Both the position numbers and the translations under genes were made by a program. A stretch of DNA of 64,000 bases from Mesorhizobium sp. LMG 17147 (GTDB taxonomy: Bacteria > Pseudomonadota > Alphaproteobacteria > Rhizobiales > Rhizobiaceae), in the NCBI RefSeq assembly GCF_024297145.1, contig NZ_JANCTC010000005.1:62001-126000 (forward strand), given 5' to 3'. Under the pieces are notes generated by a model. That model was not told where the DNA came from and did no database searches. It saw only the letters and a list, made by a program, of their open reading frames with translations. Positions 8,907 to 18,472 of this stretch are shown here, one piece after another (position 1 is the first letter of the stretch; every line of letters begins with the position of its first letter).

Positions 8907-9623
8907 TTACCGCGGCGCCGGCTTGCCGAAAATCATCGGCAGGAACTCGCCGAGCCAGCGCTTGAGGTGCATGTCCCAGATCAGCCGGCCGCCGAGATGG
9001 TCGCGGCCGGGCTGCGCGCCGGGCAATTCGAAGCGGTGCGCGCCGCGCACCACCCAGCGCTGCATCATCGCCCGGGTCAATTCGCCATGGAACTGGATGC
9101 CCCAGGCATTGTCGCCATAGCGGAAGGCCTGGTTGGGATAGGTTTCGGCCGTCGCCAAAAGCGTCGCGTCCTTCGGCAGCGAAAAGCCCTCGCGATGGAA
9201 TTGATAGACCATCTCAGGCCAATGCATCAGCCTGCTGCCCGCTTCGGTCGCCTTAAGCGGATACCAGCCGATTTCGACGAGGCCCTCGCCGTGGCCCTCG
9301 ACCCTGCCGCCAAGATGCTTGACCAGCATTTGCGCGCCGAGGCAGATGCCAAGCAGCGGCCGGTTCTCGTTCAGCGGAATTTTAAGCCAGTCGGTCTCGC
9401 GGCGGACGAACTCGTCGCCGTCATTGGCGCTCATCGGGCCGCCGAACACCACCGCGCCGGCATGGCCATCCAGCGTCTGCGGCAAGGCCTCGCCGAGCGG
9501 CGGTCGGCGGATGTCGAGGTCGAAGCCTTCCTCGATAAGCATATGGCCGACCCGTCCGGGGCTCGAATGCTCCTGATGCAGCACGATCAGGATCTTTGGT
9601 CTCGGGCTTGGCTTGGGCGGCAT
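8907..9623 (-). CDS. Class I glutamine amidotransferase-like protein
   Basis: Stand-alone GATase1-like protein of 238 residues related to the amidotransferase part of GMP synthase. The nucleophile is Cys94 in GICLGAQML, and the His-x-Glu pair is His179/Glu181 in WGIQFHGE, so the catalytic triad is complete. AVVFGGPMSAND near residue 58 is the usual oxyanion strand. Such proteins, including gamma-glutamyl hydrolases of polyamine or amino-acid breakdown, are often annotated as GMP synthase but lack the synthetase domain, as here. It is followed 18 bases before the TerB-like gene's end, in the same direction. Confidence 0.88.
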   Translation of the reverse strand: MPPKPSPRPKILIVLHQEHSSPGRVGHMLIEEGFDLDIRRPPLGEALPQTLDGHAGAVVFGGPMSANDGDEFVRRETDWLKIPLNENRPLLGICLGAQMLVKHLGGRVEGHGEGLVEIGWYPLKATEAGSRLMHWPEMVYQFHREGFSLPKDATLLATAETYPNQAFRYGDNAWGIQFHGELTRAMMQRWVVRGAHRFELPGAQPGRDHLGGRLIWDMHLKRWLGEFLPMIFGKPAPR

Positions 9624-9641
9624 TGGAAGGCTGGACCCTGT

Positions 9642-10121
9642 TTATTCGTCGCTTGACGTTCCGGCAGCACCAGGAGCCGCGGCGGCCGCCTTGAGGCGCG
9701 CCTCGACACGGTCGCGACGTTCGACGCCGATCAGCTCGGCGACCCGCCAGACGGTATTGTCCTCGAGTTCGTGCAGCTCGCCATCGGCATAGACGATCTC
9801 CCACATCAGGCCGATGAAGCCCTTTCGCGCCTCGGCGTCGAGATGGCGCTTGAGCACGCTGGTGAAGGCGTAGAGGTCGATCGCCTCATTGTCGGCCCGC
9901 TCGCCGGCAGCCGCCAAAGCGTCGAGTTCGTCGCCGCTGATCGAGTAACTTTCCGCCAGCACCTTCTTGAACCGTTCCCATTCGGTATCCTGGCGCACCC
10001 CGTCGGCGTTCATCACGTGGAAAAGCAGGGCGGACGCGGCAACGCGCGGATCGTCGGCGCTGGGGCTGGCGCCACCACCGGACGGCAGATCCCTTAGAAA
10101 CGACAAAACGCGTTCGAACAT
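9642..10121 (-). CDS. TerB-like tellurite-resistance-type protein
   Basis: All-helical cytoplasmic protein of 159 residues with a TerB-like domain: two repeated acidic helix-loop units, FHVMNADGVRQDTEWERFK near residue 35 and MWEIVYADGELHELEDNTVW near residue 105, the second carrying the DGE/hxxE metal-binding pattern. The N-terminal FERVLSFLRDLPSGG is typical of the rhizobial members. ATG 10121 was preferred to a TTG one codon upstream. It is the last gene of a minus-strand group after the HemY-like gene. Function in bacteria without other ter genes is unknown; no tellurite operon is present. Confidence 0.85.
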   Translation of the reverse strand: MFERVLSFLRDLPSGGGASPSADDPRVAASALLFHVMNADGVRQDTEWERFKKVLAESYSISGDELDALAAAGERADNEAIDLYAFTSVLKRHLDAEARKGFIGLMWEIVYADGELHELEDNTVWRVAELIGVERRDRVEARLKAAAAAPGAAGTSSDE

Positions 10122-10160
10122 CAAATCATTCCCAATAAGTCCGGGTCCACTCGACCCTTA

Positions 10161-11777
10161 TCAGAACAAACGAAACCGGCGCGTCGATTTGTCCGCCGCG
10201 TCGTCGGGATCGACGCCGGGATCGTCGGGCAGCCGCGTCAGCTCCTGCGCCGGCTCGACGGCTTCGGCATCTTCCGGCACTTGGGCAAACGCCGCCGCGG
10301 TGATTGGTGTCACATGATCCTCGGCGGCACGGTTTTCGGTCCTCACTTCGGTCGCTGTACCCGGTGTCTCGGCAGCAACGGCTGTGTGCTCGATCGCCTC
10401 GGCTGTTTCCTGTACCGGTTTGGCTGGAGCCGCGATGGCCGGCATCGGTCCCTCCGGAGTCTCTTCATGGCTGTCGATCAACTGGCCGAGCCGCTCCATC
10501 GGCGCCCGCCATTCGAATGCGTCGAGCCTGCCGGTGATCGGCGATACCGGAGCCCAGCGTTCGGAGACGACGCCGTCGGCGACCCAGGCCGGGTCGCGCG
10601 GCGCTCTCACCGCCTTCGACAGCAACTGCCGCACCTTGCCCTGGTCACCGCTCTCGGCCTCCTCGATGTCGGCCAGCAGCAGATAGGCGCCTTCGCGGCG
10701 ATCCATGCGGATGGCGGCTTCCGCCTCGCGGCGGGCGGTTGCAAAATCCTGCGCATCGAGCGCGGCGCGCGCCACGGCCAGCGAAGACTCGGCATGATTC
10801 TTCTTCAGCTCCTGCAGCTTCTTTGCCCGGTTCAGCCGGTCGAGCACGGCATCGCCCGGCCTGGCATGGACATAGAGCTCCGCGATCTCCGGGTGCGGCT
10901 CGGCCTTCCACGCCGCCTCGAGGATTTTCGAGCCTTTGCGCACGTCGTTCTGCCGAAACAGCAATTTCGCCGCGACGACCGCCGCCGGTGCGAAATCCGG
11001 CCGCAGCCGGTTGGCTTCGAGCGCCGCTGCCCTTGCAGCATTGGCATCGCTGTCGATCAGCGCCTGCGCCTTGGCGGTCAGCAGCACGGCGCGACGCCGG
11101 TTGGCCGCATCGCGCTCGATCTGCCGGGTCGACTTCTGGGCATCGACCAGTTTCAGCGCGCCATCCCAGTCGCCACGCCCGGTCAGGTCTTCCAATGTCG
11201 ATTCGGCCGCCCAGGCCAGTTGCGGCGCCACCGCCGCTGCCCGGCCGGCATAGTGGCGGGCCGCGTTGCGGTCGCCGAGCCGCTCGGCCTCGAGATAAAG
11301 CCCGCGCAGGCCGAGCAGCCGCATTTCGGGATCATCGAGCATGGTCTCGAATTTTTCACGGGCGCCTTCATGGTCGCCTTCGAGCAGCGAGGCCTGCGCG
11401 TCGAGCAGCTGGATCAGCGGCTCCTGGTCGGAGCGGATCAGCTTTGCCGCTTCCTTGGTCTTCTTGCGGGCGAGCGCGCCGTCACCGGCGCCAGCGGCGA
11501 TCATCCCGGTCGACAGCGCCTGATAGCCGCGGTCGCGGCGACGCACGCGGAAATAGCGCGAGATCGTATAGGGACTGTTCCACAGCGCCTTGACCAGCCA
11601 CCAGACGATCATCACCGCGGCAACCACGGCAACGACCGCCACCGCCGCGACCATCAGGCTGACCTGGTATTGATAGCCGTTGAAGGTAACGAGCATTTCA
11701 CCCGGCCGGTCGGCCAGCCAGGCGAAGCCGAGCCCGAGCGCAAAGACGACGGCAAGGAAGGCGAGGATGCGGATCAT
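10161..11777 (-). CDS. HemY-like TPR membrane protein
   Basis: Inner-membrane protein of 538 residues carrying the HemY_N domain. Two transmembrane helices lie at about 3-24 and 42-66 (MVAAVAVVAVVAAVMIVWW), followed by a long soluble region of helical tetratricopeptide-like repeats and a low-complexity acidic tail. HemY proteins of this type lie in heme-biosynthesis operons and their exact role is unproven; they are unrelated to protoporphyrinogen oxidase HemY of Bacillus. It follows the Mic60-like gene directly. ATG 11777 with GAGGAA upstream is preferred; a GTG at 11789 would overlap the preceding stop by four bases. Confidence 0.88.
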   Translation of the reverse strand: MIRILAFLAVVFALGLGFAWLADRPGEMLVTFNGYQYQVSLMVAAVAVVAVVAAVMIVWWLVKALWNSPYTISRYFRVRRRDRGYQALSTGMIAAGAGDGALARKKTKEAAKLIRSDQEPLIQLLDAQASLLEGDHEGAREKFETMLDDPEMRLLGLRGLYLEAERLGDRNAARHYAGRAAAVAPQLAWAAESTLEDLTGRGDWDGALKLVDAQKSTRQIERDAANRRRAVLLTAKAQALIDSDANAARAAALEANRLRPDFAPAAVVAAKLLFRQNDVRKGSKILEAAWKAEPHPEIAELYVHARPGDAVLDRLNRAKKLQELKKNHAESSLAVARAALDAQDFATARREAEAAIRMDRREGAYLLLADIEEAESGDQGKVRQLLSKAVRAPRDPAWVADGVVSERWAPVSPITGRLDAFEWRAPMERLGQLIDSHEETPEGPMPAIAAPAKPVQETAEAIEHTAVAAETPGTATEVRTENRAAEDHVTPITAAAFAQVPEDAEAVEPAQELTRLPDDPGVDPDDAADKSTRRFRLF

Positions 11778-11785
11778 TGGGTTCC

Positions 11786-13306
11786 TCACGCCTTCATCGC
11801 GCCGGCGATGAGCGAATCGATCTGTGTCTCGACCTCCATCCGCGCTTTCAGTTTCCCGGCAAAGTCGGCGCCGGCGGCCTTGGCCGCCTCAGGCAAGGTT
11901 TCGTATTCACTGAGCGCCTTGGCGTAGTCACCCTGATTGACCGCGACCTCCATACGGGCGACGGTTTCCGGGACGCCGGTGCCTTCGACGGCGCCGATCG
12001 GCCTGACCTTGACCAGCGATTCGGCGCTCGACAGCAGCTTTTGCAGGATGCCGGCATTCTGGTCGACAGGCATTGCGGCAGCGACCATGGCGTTGGCGGC
12101 GGCGTCCGCTTCGGCGGCAATCTCGGCCCGCGTCGGCACCCCCTTTTCGGCATAGGCGCGCAGCGTCGCGATCTCGGGCGCATCCGGTGAGATCGCGGCA
12201 AAGGTTTCGAGTTCGGCTGCGAACGGCGCACCTCGGTCGAGCGCAGCCTTGAGCGCCGAGGCGGCAATGGCCAGCGCGATCTTCGGCTGCGAAGCCTGTG
12301 CATCGACCTTGCCCGAGAGCTGGGAAACCGACTGTTCCAGGGCCGCAAGCCGGCCTTCCTGCGCCTTTGCCGTTTCGCCGGCTGACTTCACCAAGGCGTC
12401 GAGCGCGGCCAGCCTTTCGTTGAGCGGGCCGAGATCGACCGGCACCGTGCCGCCGGCCTTGCCGAGGGCCGCGACCGCCTGCTCGATCTGCCGGACCTTG
12501 TCGCCAAGTGCCGCCAGCCCGGCATTGTCGCCGGCGCCGCCTTGTTCGACGGCCGACTTCAACGCCGCGACGTCCGCCCTGACCTGGTCCAACGCCGACG
12601 ACAGCCCGTCCACCTTGGCCGAGGCGTCATTGTTGGCGTCGGCCTGTCTGAGGTCCGCGACCTCGCGTTTCAGCGAAACGATCTCGCCATTGACCGCGTC
12701 GAGCGACACGCCGCCCGACCCCGGCGCACCGAGCAGGCCGGCAAATTGCAGCCCGCCGGCGGCGGCGAGCGCGATGACGCCGCCAACAATGCCGGCGGCG
12801 ATGCCGCTGATGCCGCTCCGCTTCGGCTGCGCTGCCATATGGTCGTCCCTCGCCTCAGCTGTCTTCTCGCCGGAGCCTGGGATCCCCGGTTCGTTGGCCC
12901 CGGTTGGGCTGGATGCATCTTCGAAACTGTAGTCGGAAGCCGTGGAGCGCCCGGCCGGCGCATCCGAACCGGCGGGATAAGAGGTTTCCGTTTCCCGGGT
13001 AGGATCGGCGCCGGCATCCGCCGGCTCTTGCGTGCCGGCCGGCGCGGCTGCGTCGGCATGTTCCCATGGCTCGAGATCGGTCTGGTCGGCATGCACCGGC
13101 TCTTCAGGCGGCTCGGGCTGCGAGGCGTTCGCCGCTTCCTCGGCTTTCGCCTCGCCGGTTTGCGCCCCCGCTGACTCTGCATTGTCTGGCTGCTGTTTGC
13201 CGGCTTCCTGTTCGGCGGCGACTCGCGAGACGGCGCCGGGCTCGAGCTCGATGGTCACCGGCTCACGGCGGCTCTTGGAATGCCGCATCTTCGGCGTCTT
13301 GACCAT
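11786..13306 (-). CDS. Mic60/mitofilin-like inner membrane protein (COG4223)
   Basis: Alphaproteobacterial relative of mitochondrial mitofilin, 506 residues. The first 160 residues are disordered and rich in Glu, Ala and Pro; a transmembrane helix follows at about 165-190 (GIAAGIVGGVIALAAAGGL), then coiled coil with heptads around 200-310 and a conserved C-terminal helical domain of about 180 residues. Family members bend membranes and form intracytoplasmic membrane contact sites. Start ATG 13306 gives MVKTPKMRHSKSRREPV; the same frame stays open upstream through repeats and antisense to hemD, which is not coding. Its neighbours hemC, hemD and the HemY-like gene are the usual alphaproteobacterial context. 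Confidence 0.88.
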   Translation of the reverse strand: MVKTPKMRHSKSRREPVTIELEPGAVSRVAAEQEAGKQQPDNAESAGAQTGEAKAEEAANASQPEPPEEPVHADQTDLEPWEHADAAAPAGTQEPADAGADPTRETETSYPAGSDAPAGRSTASDYSFEDASSPTGANEPGIPGSGEKTAEARDDHMAAQPKRSGISGIAAGIVGGVIALAAAGGLQFAGLLGAPGSGGVSLDAVNGEIVSLKREVADLRQADANNDASAKVDGLSSALDQVRADVAALKSAVEQGGAGDNAGLAALGDKVRQIEQAVAALGKAGGTVPVDLGPLNERLAALDALVKSAGETAKAQEGRLAALEQSVSQLSGKVDAQASQPKIALAIAASALKAALDRGAPFAAELETFAAISPDAPEIATLRAYAEKGVPTRAEIAAEADAAANAMVAAAMPVDQNAGILQKLLSSAESLVKVRPIGAVEGTGVPETVARMEVAVNQGDYAKALSEYETLPEAAKAAGADFAGKLKARMEVETQIDSLIAGAMKA

Positions 13307-13461
13307 GCTCGGGCTCCGCAAAATTCGCTTCGGATGGTTTGAAGGGTCTAGCACATCACCAAGCGGTGAAAAGGGGCGGCGTGATGACGCCATCGCTTTG
13401 GAATTCAGTTTTGGCAAAACGCTGCAGCGATTTTGGGACACGGCATGCGGGACCAGAAATG

Positions 13462-13484
13462 AAAAACCCGCCTCGGCGGCGGGT
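13462..13484 (-). terminator. Rho-independent terminator
   Basis: Read on the minus strand the sequence is ACCCGCCGCCGAGGCGGGT followed by TTTTC: a GC-rich hairpin and a T run. It lies downstream of hemD and before the Mic60-like gene. Confidence 0.7.
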
Positions 13485-13590
13485 CGTTGGCGCGAATCAG
13501 CACCTAAGTGATTTTCTAGCATAGCTGCCGGCACAAAGCAAGAACAAAATGTGGCTCGAGGGCGAATCGTCCATGTTGGCGCTGCCCGCC

Positions 13591-13779
13591 AAGCTGCCGA
13601 TCTCCCCCCTTGCGGGGGAGATGGCCGGCAGGCCAGAGGGGGTGTGACTGAGCACCAACGTCGACTTAAACCTGTCCCGAACCGGGATGGAGGGCTCGAT
13701 TGGCTGACAGGTCGGAGGGACAGCACCCCCCTCTGCCCTGCCGGGCATCTCCCCCGCAAGGGGGGGAGATCCGCAGCTT
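13591..13779. repeat. REP-like palindrome pair, locus 2 (opposite arrangement)
   Basis: The left copy (13591-13646) begins AAGCTGCCGATCTCCC and runs to GGCCAGAGGGGGTGT; the right copy (13713-13779) is inverted and ends GGGGGAGATCCGCAGCTT. The outer ends form a near-perfect inverted repeat. Unlike loci 1, 3 and 4, the AGAGGGGG ends face inward, and the spacer has a different sequence. Confidence 0.85.
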
Positions 13780-13856
13780 CGCCGACAGCGCCTACTGCGG
13801 AATAAATTGAGGATGCCGGCAGAGGTATGCCAACGTCCGGAACAGGCGGATGCCGG

Positions 13857-14567
13857 TCAGCGCGACGCCTGCAAAAGCCCCAGCAAGGCATCCTCGCTGG
13901 GCTCAGGCGCAATCCGGATCCCGGCGACCTCGCCCAAGGCCTCGGCAATGCGCCCCGACAAAGCGAAAAAGCGCGTGTCCTGAAAAAGGCCACGCAGCGC
14001 CGGCCGGCTAGCCAGGGCCTGCATCGCCGTGGCCGCCTTGGCCGAATAGAGCAGCACCGCCTCGACCGGCCGGGCGGACAGGCGCGCAAGAACGGCCTCG
14101 TCGGAATAATCCAGCGCAAAAGTGTCGTAGGTCTCGACGGCGCGGACATGAACGCCCGACGCAAACAGCCGCTCCTCGAAATCCGGAAAGCGCACCCGCC
14201 CGCAGAGATAGACGATGGTCTGCCCCGCGTAACCGCCAGCGAGCGCATCGGCCAGCGCCTTGGCATTGCCCGGGCCTTCGCCGACGGACAGAAACCCGGC
14301 CCTGCGGGCGGCTTCCGCCGTCTTCTTGCCGACAGCCTGGCACGGCAAGCGCGCGAGCCCGGCAATGACCTCTTTCGGCGCATGGCGAACCGCATTGGCG
14401 CTGGTGACCGCGACCGCCGCGGCGGCGTCAGCGAGCGCGCCTGCTTCGACCGGCAGCGCCGCCGTTTCGGTCAGCGGCAGCAGGATCGGCTGAAAGCCGG
14501 CATCGGCGAGCCGGCGCGCCGTGCGCGAGGCGCCCGGTTCGGGCCTCGTCACCAGGACGCGGAGCAT
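13857..14567 (-). CDS. hemD: Uroporphyrinogen-III synthase
   Basis: Cyclises hydroxymethylbilane, with inversion of ring D, to uroporphyrinogen III in heme, siroheme and cobalamin synthesis. The 236-residue protein has the two-domain HemD layout: MLRVLVTRPEPGASRTA at the N-terminus, AVTSANAVRHAP near residue 55, and CGRVRFPDFEERL with ALLYSAKAA in the second domain. HemD is poorly conserved, so position matters: it starts one base after the hemC stop, consistent with a hemC-hemD operon. ATG 14567 begins at the first beta strand. Confidence 0.9.
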   Translation of the reverse strand: MLRVLVTRPEPGASRTARRLADAGFQPILLPLTETAALPVEAGALADAAAAVAVTSANAVRHAPKEVIAGLARLPCQAVGKKTAEAARRAGFLSVGEGPGNAKALADALAGGYAGQTIVYLCGRVRFPDFEERLFASGVHVRAVETYDTFALDYSDEAVLARLSARPVEAVLLYSAKAATAMQALASRPALRGLFQDTRFFALSGRIAEALGEVAGIRIAPEPSEDALLGLLQASR

Positions 14568-14568
14568 G

Positions 14569-15495
14569 TCAGGTCCAGCCGTCGAAGAATGTTTCGCCGG
14601 CCTTGGCCCGAACGATCGCGGCGGCTTCCGCGCCGATGCCGGCAGCCTGTTGCGCCGGCCCTTCCAGCCTGACCTCATGCGACTGCGTGCCATCGGGCGA
14701 GATGATCAGCCCGGCAAAGGAAACCGTTCCGCCCGATATCGTCGCATGGCCGGCGATCGGCGTGCGGCAGGAGCCGTCGAGCGCCGCCAGGAAGGCGCGC
14801 TCGCAGGCCAGCGCCTCGCCGGTCGGCCCGTCGTGGATCGCTGCCAGCATCTGTTCCACATCGCGGTCGCCGATGCGGCTTTCGAGGCAGATCGCGCCTT
14901 GCCCCGGCGCCGGCGGAAAGACGTCGAGCGGCATCAGGTCGGTGACGACGTCCTCGAGCCCGAGCCGCTTCAGCCCGGCATAGGCGAGGATGGTGCCGTC
15001 GGCGATGCCGTCGTCGAGCTTGCGCAGCCGCGTCTGCACATTGCCGCGAAACATCACCACTTCGACGTCCGGCCGCATCCGCCGGATCAGCGCCTGGCGC
15101 CGCAGCGACGACGAACCGACCTTGGCGCCTTGCGGCAGGCCGGCAATCGTTCGCGCCGCCTTGCCGATGAAGGCGTCGCGCGCGTCCTCGCGCGGCAGGT
15201 AGGCGGACAGTTCCAGCCCCTCGGGCAACAGCGTCGGCATGTCCTTCGACGAATGCACGGCGATGTCGATGCGGCGCGCCAGCAGCGCCTCCTCGATCTC
15301 CTTGGTGAACAGGCCCTTGCCGCCGGCTTCCGACAGCGGCCGGTCCTGGATGCGGTCACCGCTGGTCGAGATGACGACCACCTCGAACGCCTCGACCGGC
15401 ATGCCGTGCGCGGCCATCAGCCGCGCCTGCGTTTCATGCGCCTGCGCCAGTGCCAGCGGGCTGCCGCGTGTTCCGATTTTCAAGGTTGTTTGCAT
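14569..15495 (-). CDS. hemC: Porphobilinogen deaminase (hydroxymethylbilane synthase)
   Basis: Polymerises four porphobilinogens to hydroxymethylbilane. The 308-residue protein carries the full set of family motifs: [32 protein letters not shown] with the catalytic Asp at position 85, [26 protein letters not shown], and the dipyrromethane cofactor cysteine Cys243 in [15 protein letters not shown] 15495 gives [12 protein letters not shown]. It is divergent from tsaD, which begins about 100 bases away; this hemC/tsaD head-to-head arrangement is common in Rhizobiales. Confidence 0.96.
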   Translation of the reverse strand: MQTTLKIGTRGSPLALAQAHETQARLMAAHGMPVEAFEVVVISTSGDRIQDRPLSEAGGKGLFTKEIEEALLARRIDIAVHSSKDMPTLLPEGLELSAYLPREDARDAFIGKAARTIAGLPQGAKVGSSSLRRQALIRRMRPDVEVVMFRGNVQTRLRKLDDGIADGTILAYAGLKRLGLEDVVTDLMPLDVFPPAPGQGAICLESRIGDRDVEQMLAAIHDGPTGEALACERAFLAALDGSCRTPIAGHATISGGTVSFAGLIISPDGTQSHEVRLEGPAQQAAGIGAEAAAIVRAKAGETFFDGWT

Positions 15496-15596
15496 GACGC
15501 GCCGTCCGTGATAACCCCCGGCAGATCGAGGCAGTTTTCCGGGTTTTCTCCTATCGGGGAAAGGCCGATTGCACAATCATCGAGGACAGCGACGAA

Positions 15597-16685
15597 TTGA
15601 TCCGCGTTCTGGGCATCGAGACGAGTTGCGACGAGACCGCCGCCAGCGTGGTGGCGCTGGACGGTCGCAGCACGCCGCAAATCCTGTCGAACATCGTGCT
15701 CAGCCAGATCGAGGAGCATGCTGCCTTCGGCGGCGTCGTGCCGGAGATTGCCGCGCGCGCCCATGTCGAGGCGCTCGACGGCATCATCGAGGCAGCGCTG
15801 GCCGATTCCGGCGTCGACCTCGCCGACATCGATGCGATTGCCGCCACCGCCGGTCCCGGTCTTGTTGGCGGGCTGATCATCGGCCTGATGACGGCAAAAG
15901 CCATCGCCGCGGCAGCCAAAAAACCGCTGATCGCCATCAACCATCTCGAAGGCCACGCGCTGACGGCCAGATTGACCGATGGGCTCGACTTTCCCTACCT
16001 CTTGCTGCTGGTCTCCGGCGGCCATACCCAGATCGTCGCCGTGCGCGGCGTCGGCGACTACCAGCGCTGGGCGACGACCATCGATGACGCGCTTGGCGAG
16101 GCCTTCGACAAGACGGCCAAGATGCTCGGCCTGCCCTATCCGGGCGGACCGAATGTCGAGAAGGCGGCGGCAAATGGCGATGCGGCGCGTTTTGCGTTTC
16201 CGCGCCCGATGAAGGGCTCGGCACAGCCAGATTTTTCCTTCTCCGGTCTCAAGACCGCGGTACGCCAGGCGGCAACGGCGATTGCCCCGCTGAGCGACCA
16301 GGACGTCGCCGATGTCTGCGCCTCCTTCCAGGCGGCGGTCGCGGATGCGCTGGGCGACCGTGTTGCGCGGGCGCTGACCAGGTTCCGTCAGCAATTCCCG
16401 GACAAGGCCGAGCCTGCGCTGGTTGTCGCCGGCGGCGTCGCCGCCAATCGGACGATCAAGGCGACATTGCAGGGCCTGTGCAAGCAGGCCGGGTTCAGCT
16501 TCGTCGCGCCGCCGCTTAACCTCTGCACCGATAATGCGGCGATGATCGCCTGGGCCGGCATGGAGCGCCTGCGCGCCGGGATATCAGGCGAAAATGCCGC
16601 CGATTTCGTGCCGCGCTCGCGGTGGCCGCTGGACAGCATCTCCGCTCCGATGGTCGGCTCGGGCCGGCGTGGGGCCAAGGCATGA
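15597..16685 (+). CDS. tsaD: tRNA N6-adenosine threonylcarbamoyltransferase
   Basis: Transfers the threonylcarbamoyl group to A37 of ANN-decoding tRNAs. The 362-residue ASKHA-fold protein starts [15 protein letters not shown], with iron ligands in the INHLEGHAL segment and the nucleotide-binding [10 protein letters not shown] near residue 280. The start appears to be TTG 15597, since the first conserved residues follow at once and no better ATG is in frame. The stop overlaps the gpsA start (ATGA), so the two are translationally coupled. Confidence 0.95.
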   Translation: MIRVLGIETSCDETAASVVALDGRSTPQILSNIVLSQIEEHAAFGGVVPEIAARAHVEALDGIIEAALADSGVDLADIDAIAATAGPGLVGGLIIGLMTAKAIAAAAKKPLIAINHLEGHALTARLTDGLDFPYLLLLVSGGHTQIVAVRGVGDYQRWATTIDDALGEAFDKTAKMLGLPYPGGPNVEKAAANGDAARFAFPRPMKGSAQPDFSFSGLKTAVRQAATAIAPLSDQDVADVCASFQAAVADALGDRVARALTRFRQQFPDKAEPALVVAGGVAANRTIKATLQGLCKQAGFSFVAPPLNLCTDNAAMIAWAGMERLRAGISGENAADFVPRSRWPLDSISAPMVGSGRRGAKA

Positions 16686-17692
16686 CCGGCAGCGAGCACA
16701 AGGCTCCAAGCGGTTGGCGCGTCGCCGTGCTCGGCGGCGGCGCCTGGGGCACGGCGCTGGCGCTGGCCATGCTGCGCGCCGGTCATTTCGTCCGCCTCTA
16801 TGCGCGCGACCCGGAGACCGTCGCGGCGATCGACCGTGGCGAAAATCCGCGCTATCTGCCGGGCATCGCGCTCCAGGCCGGCATCGTGGCGACGAGCGAC
16901 ATCGTGGCCGCGCTCGACGGCGCCGACTGCGTTCTGGCGGTGGCGCCGGCACAATCGTTACGTGTTATGCTGACGGCCGCGTCCAGCCATATGCCGAAAG
17001 GCGTCCCGCTGGTCCTCTGCGCCAAGGGCATCGAGCGCGACACCGGCGCGCTGCTGTCGTCCATTGCCGAGGGTATCCTGCCGGCAAATCCGGTCGCCGC
17101 TTTGTCGGGCCCAAGCTTTGCCACCGACGTCGCCAGGGGCCTGCCGACGGCTGTCGTGGTCGCCGCCCGCGACGAGGCTCTGGCCACCGACCTCGCCGCC
17201 CGCTTTTCGGCGGAAAACCTGCGCTGTTATTCGAGCGACGACCTGATCGGTGTCGAGATCGGCGGCGCGCTGAAGAACGTCTTTGCCATTGCCGCGGGTG
17301 CCGTCACCGGCGCCGGGCTCGGTGCCAGCGCCCAGGCGGCGATGGTGACGCGCGGTTTCGTCGAACTGCGCCGCATCGGCGCCGCCTTTGGCGCCAAGGC
17401 TGAGACGCTGATGGGACTTTCCGGCCTCGGCGACCTGCTGCTTACCTGCTCGTCCGCGCAGTCGCGCAATTTCGCTTATGGGCTGGCGCTGGGGCAAGGC
17501 AAGCCGCTTGCCGGCTTGCCTTTGGCGGAAGGCGTGCCGACGGCGGCAATCGCCGCCCGCATCGCCGGCGAGCGCCGGATCGACGCGCCGATCATCGCCG
17601 CCGTCGCAGCCATACTGGACGGCACCATAACCATAGACCAGGCGGTATCGGCATTGATGACACGGCCGCTCAAGACCGAAACCGACATGTAA
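16682..17692 (+). CDS. gpsA: Glycerol-3-phosphate dehydrogenase [NAD(P)+]
   Basis: Reduces dihydroxyacetone phosphate to sn-glycerol 3-phosphate for phospholipid synthesis. The 336-residue protein has the N-terminal Rossmann motif [33 protein letters not shown], the catalytic lysine segment [16 protein letters not shown] near residue 195, and [17 protein letters not shown] 16682 overlaps the tsaD stop by four bases. The C-terminal [16 protein letters not shown] is in place, so the gene is intact. Confidence 0.96.
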   Translation: MTGSEHKAPSGWRVAVLGGGAWGTALALAMLRAGHFVRLYARDPETVAAIDRGENPRYLPGIALQAGIVATSDIVAALDGADCVLAVAPAQSLRVMLTAASSHMPKGVPLVLCAKGIERDTGALLSSIAEGILPANPVAALSGPSFATDVARGLPTAVVVAARDEALATDLAARFSAENLRCYSSDDLIGVEIGGALKNVFAIAAGAVTGAGLGASAQAAMVTRGFVELRRIGAAFGAKAETLMGLSGLGDLLLTCSSAQSRNFAYGLALGQGKPLAGLPLAEGVPTAAIAARIAGERRIDAPIIAAVAAILDGTITIDQAVSALMTRPLKTETDM

Positions 17693-17710
17693 TTCCGAAC
17701 GATTGCGGAC

Positions 17711-18016
17711 ATGGAAAAGATGCTGTTTGCGTTGATTTGCAAGGACAAGCCAGGAAGCCTGCAGGTGCGGCTCGATACGCGGCCCAAGCACCTTGCCTTC
17801 CTGGAAGGGCTGAACGGCGACAAGAAATTGGCCTTCGCCGGCCCGTTCCTCGACGCCGACGGCAAGCCGAACGGCACTCTCGCCGTCGTCGAGGCGCCCG
17901 ATCTGGCTGCGGCAAAAGCCCTGTCGGCGGCCGATCCCTATACCAAGGCAGGGCTGTTCGAAAGCGTCGAAATCCAGCAGTGGAACTGGAGCTTCAACAA
18001 GCCGGCGGACATCTGA
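17711..18016 (+). CDS. YciI-like protein
   Basis: Small cytoplasmic protein of 101 residues with the YCII ferredoxin-like fold. It shows the conserved pattern RLDTRPKHLAFLEGL with the His, then FAGPFLDADGKPNGTLAVVEAPD and ADPYTKAGLFESVEIQQWN with the Asp-Pro-Tyr motif. The His/Asp pair is thought to be an active site, but the reaction is unknown for most members. It lies 18 bases after gpsA and 30 before the EVE gene, probably in one transcript. Confidence 0.9.
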   Translation: MEKMLFALICKDKPGSLQVRLDTRPKHLAFLEGLNGDKKLAFAGPFLDADGKPNGTLAVVEAPDLAAAKALSAADPYTKAGLFESVEIQQWNWSFNKPADI

Positions 18017-18046
18017 TCGCGGCGGCACCTGAGGAGGAGCAACACA

Positions 18047-18472
18047 ATGAACTACTGGCTGTTCAAATCCGAACCTTCGGTCTTCTCCTTCGAGGACCTC
18101 AAGGCCAAGGGCAAGGCCGGCACGCAATGGGACGGCGTGCGCAATTATGCGGCGCGCAACAACATGAAGGCGATGCAGATCGGCGATCTCGGCTTCTTCT
18201 ACCATTCCAATGACGGGCTCGACATCGTCGGCATCGCCGAAGTCTGCGCGCTGGCCCATCAGGACAGCACCACCGACGACCCCCGCTGGGAGTGCGTCGA
18301 TATCCGCGCCTTCAAGGACATGCCGAAGCCGGTGACGCTGGAGCAGGCCAAGGCCAATCCACAGCTGGCCGACATGGCGCTGGTGCGGCTCGGCCGGCTG
18401 TCCGTGCAGCCGGTGACGCCGGCCGAATGGCAAGAGGTTTGCCGCATGGGCGGCCTGACGCCGGCGCCATGA
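18047..18472 (+). CDS. EVE-domain protein
   Basis: EVE domain of the PUA superfamily, 141 residues, resembling bacterial thymocyte-nuclear-protein 1 homologues. MNYWLFKSEPSVFSFEDL, WDGVRNYAARNNMKAMQIGD and GFFYHSNDGLDIVGIAEV are the classic motifs. EVE domains bind modified bases in DNA or RNA; stand-alone versions in proteobacteria have been linked to tRNA metabolism and modified-cytosine recognition. A GAGGAG ribosome site precedes the start. The stop codon overlaps the next methyltransferase's ATG. Confidence 0.93.
   Translation: MNYWLFKSEPSVFSFEDLKAKGKAGTQWDGVRNYAARNNMKAMQIGDLGFFYHSNDGLDIVGIAEVCALAHQDSTTDDPRWECVDIRAFKDMPKPVTLEQAKANPQLADMALVRLGRLSVQPVTPAEWQEVCRMGGLTPAP

Larger units (their letters stand above)
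13307..13856. other. 550-base gap between hemD and the Mic60-like gene
   Basis: The gap contains a minus-strand terminator (13462-13484), a REP-like pair (13591-13779) and the presumed promoter of the Mic60-like gene at about 13310-13450, where AT content rises (GATTTTCTAGCATAG at 13509-13523). No gene is supported. The terminator and promoter imply that the Mic60-like and HemY-like genes are transcribed apart from hemC-hemD. Confidence 0.6.

Noticed and set aside
13307..14395. Upstream extension of the Mic60-like frame to 14395
   Set aside because: The extension reads through a terminator and two REP-like repeats and then antisense-frame to hemD; ATG 13306 fits the family.
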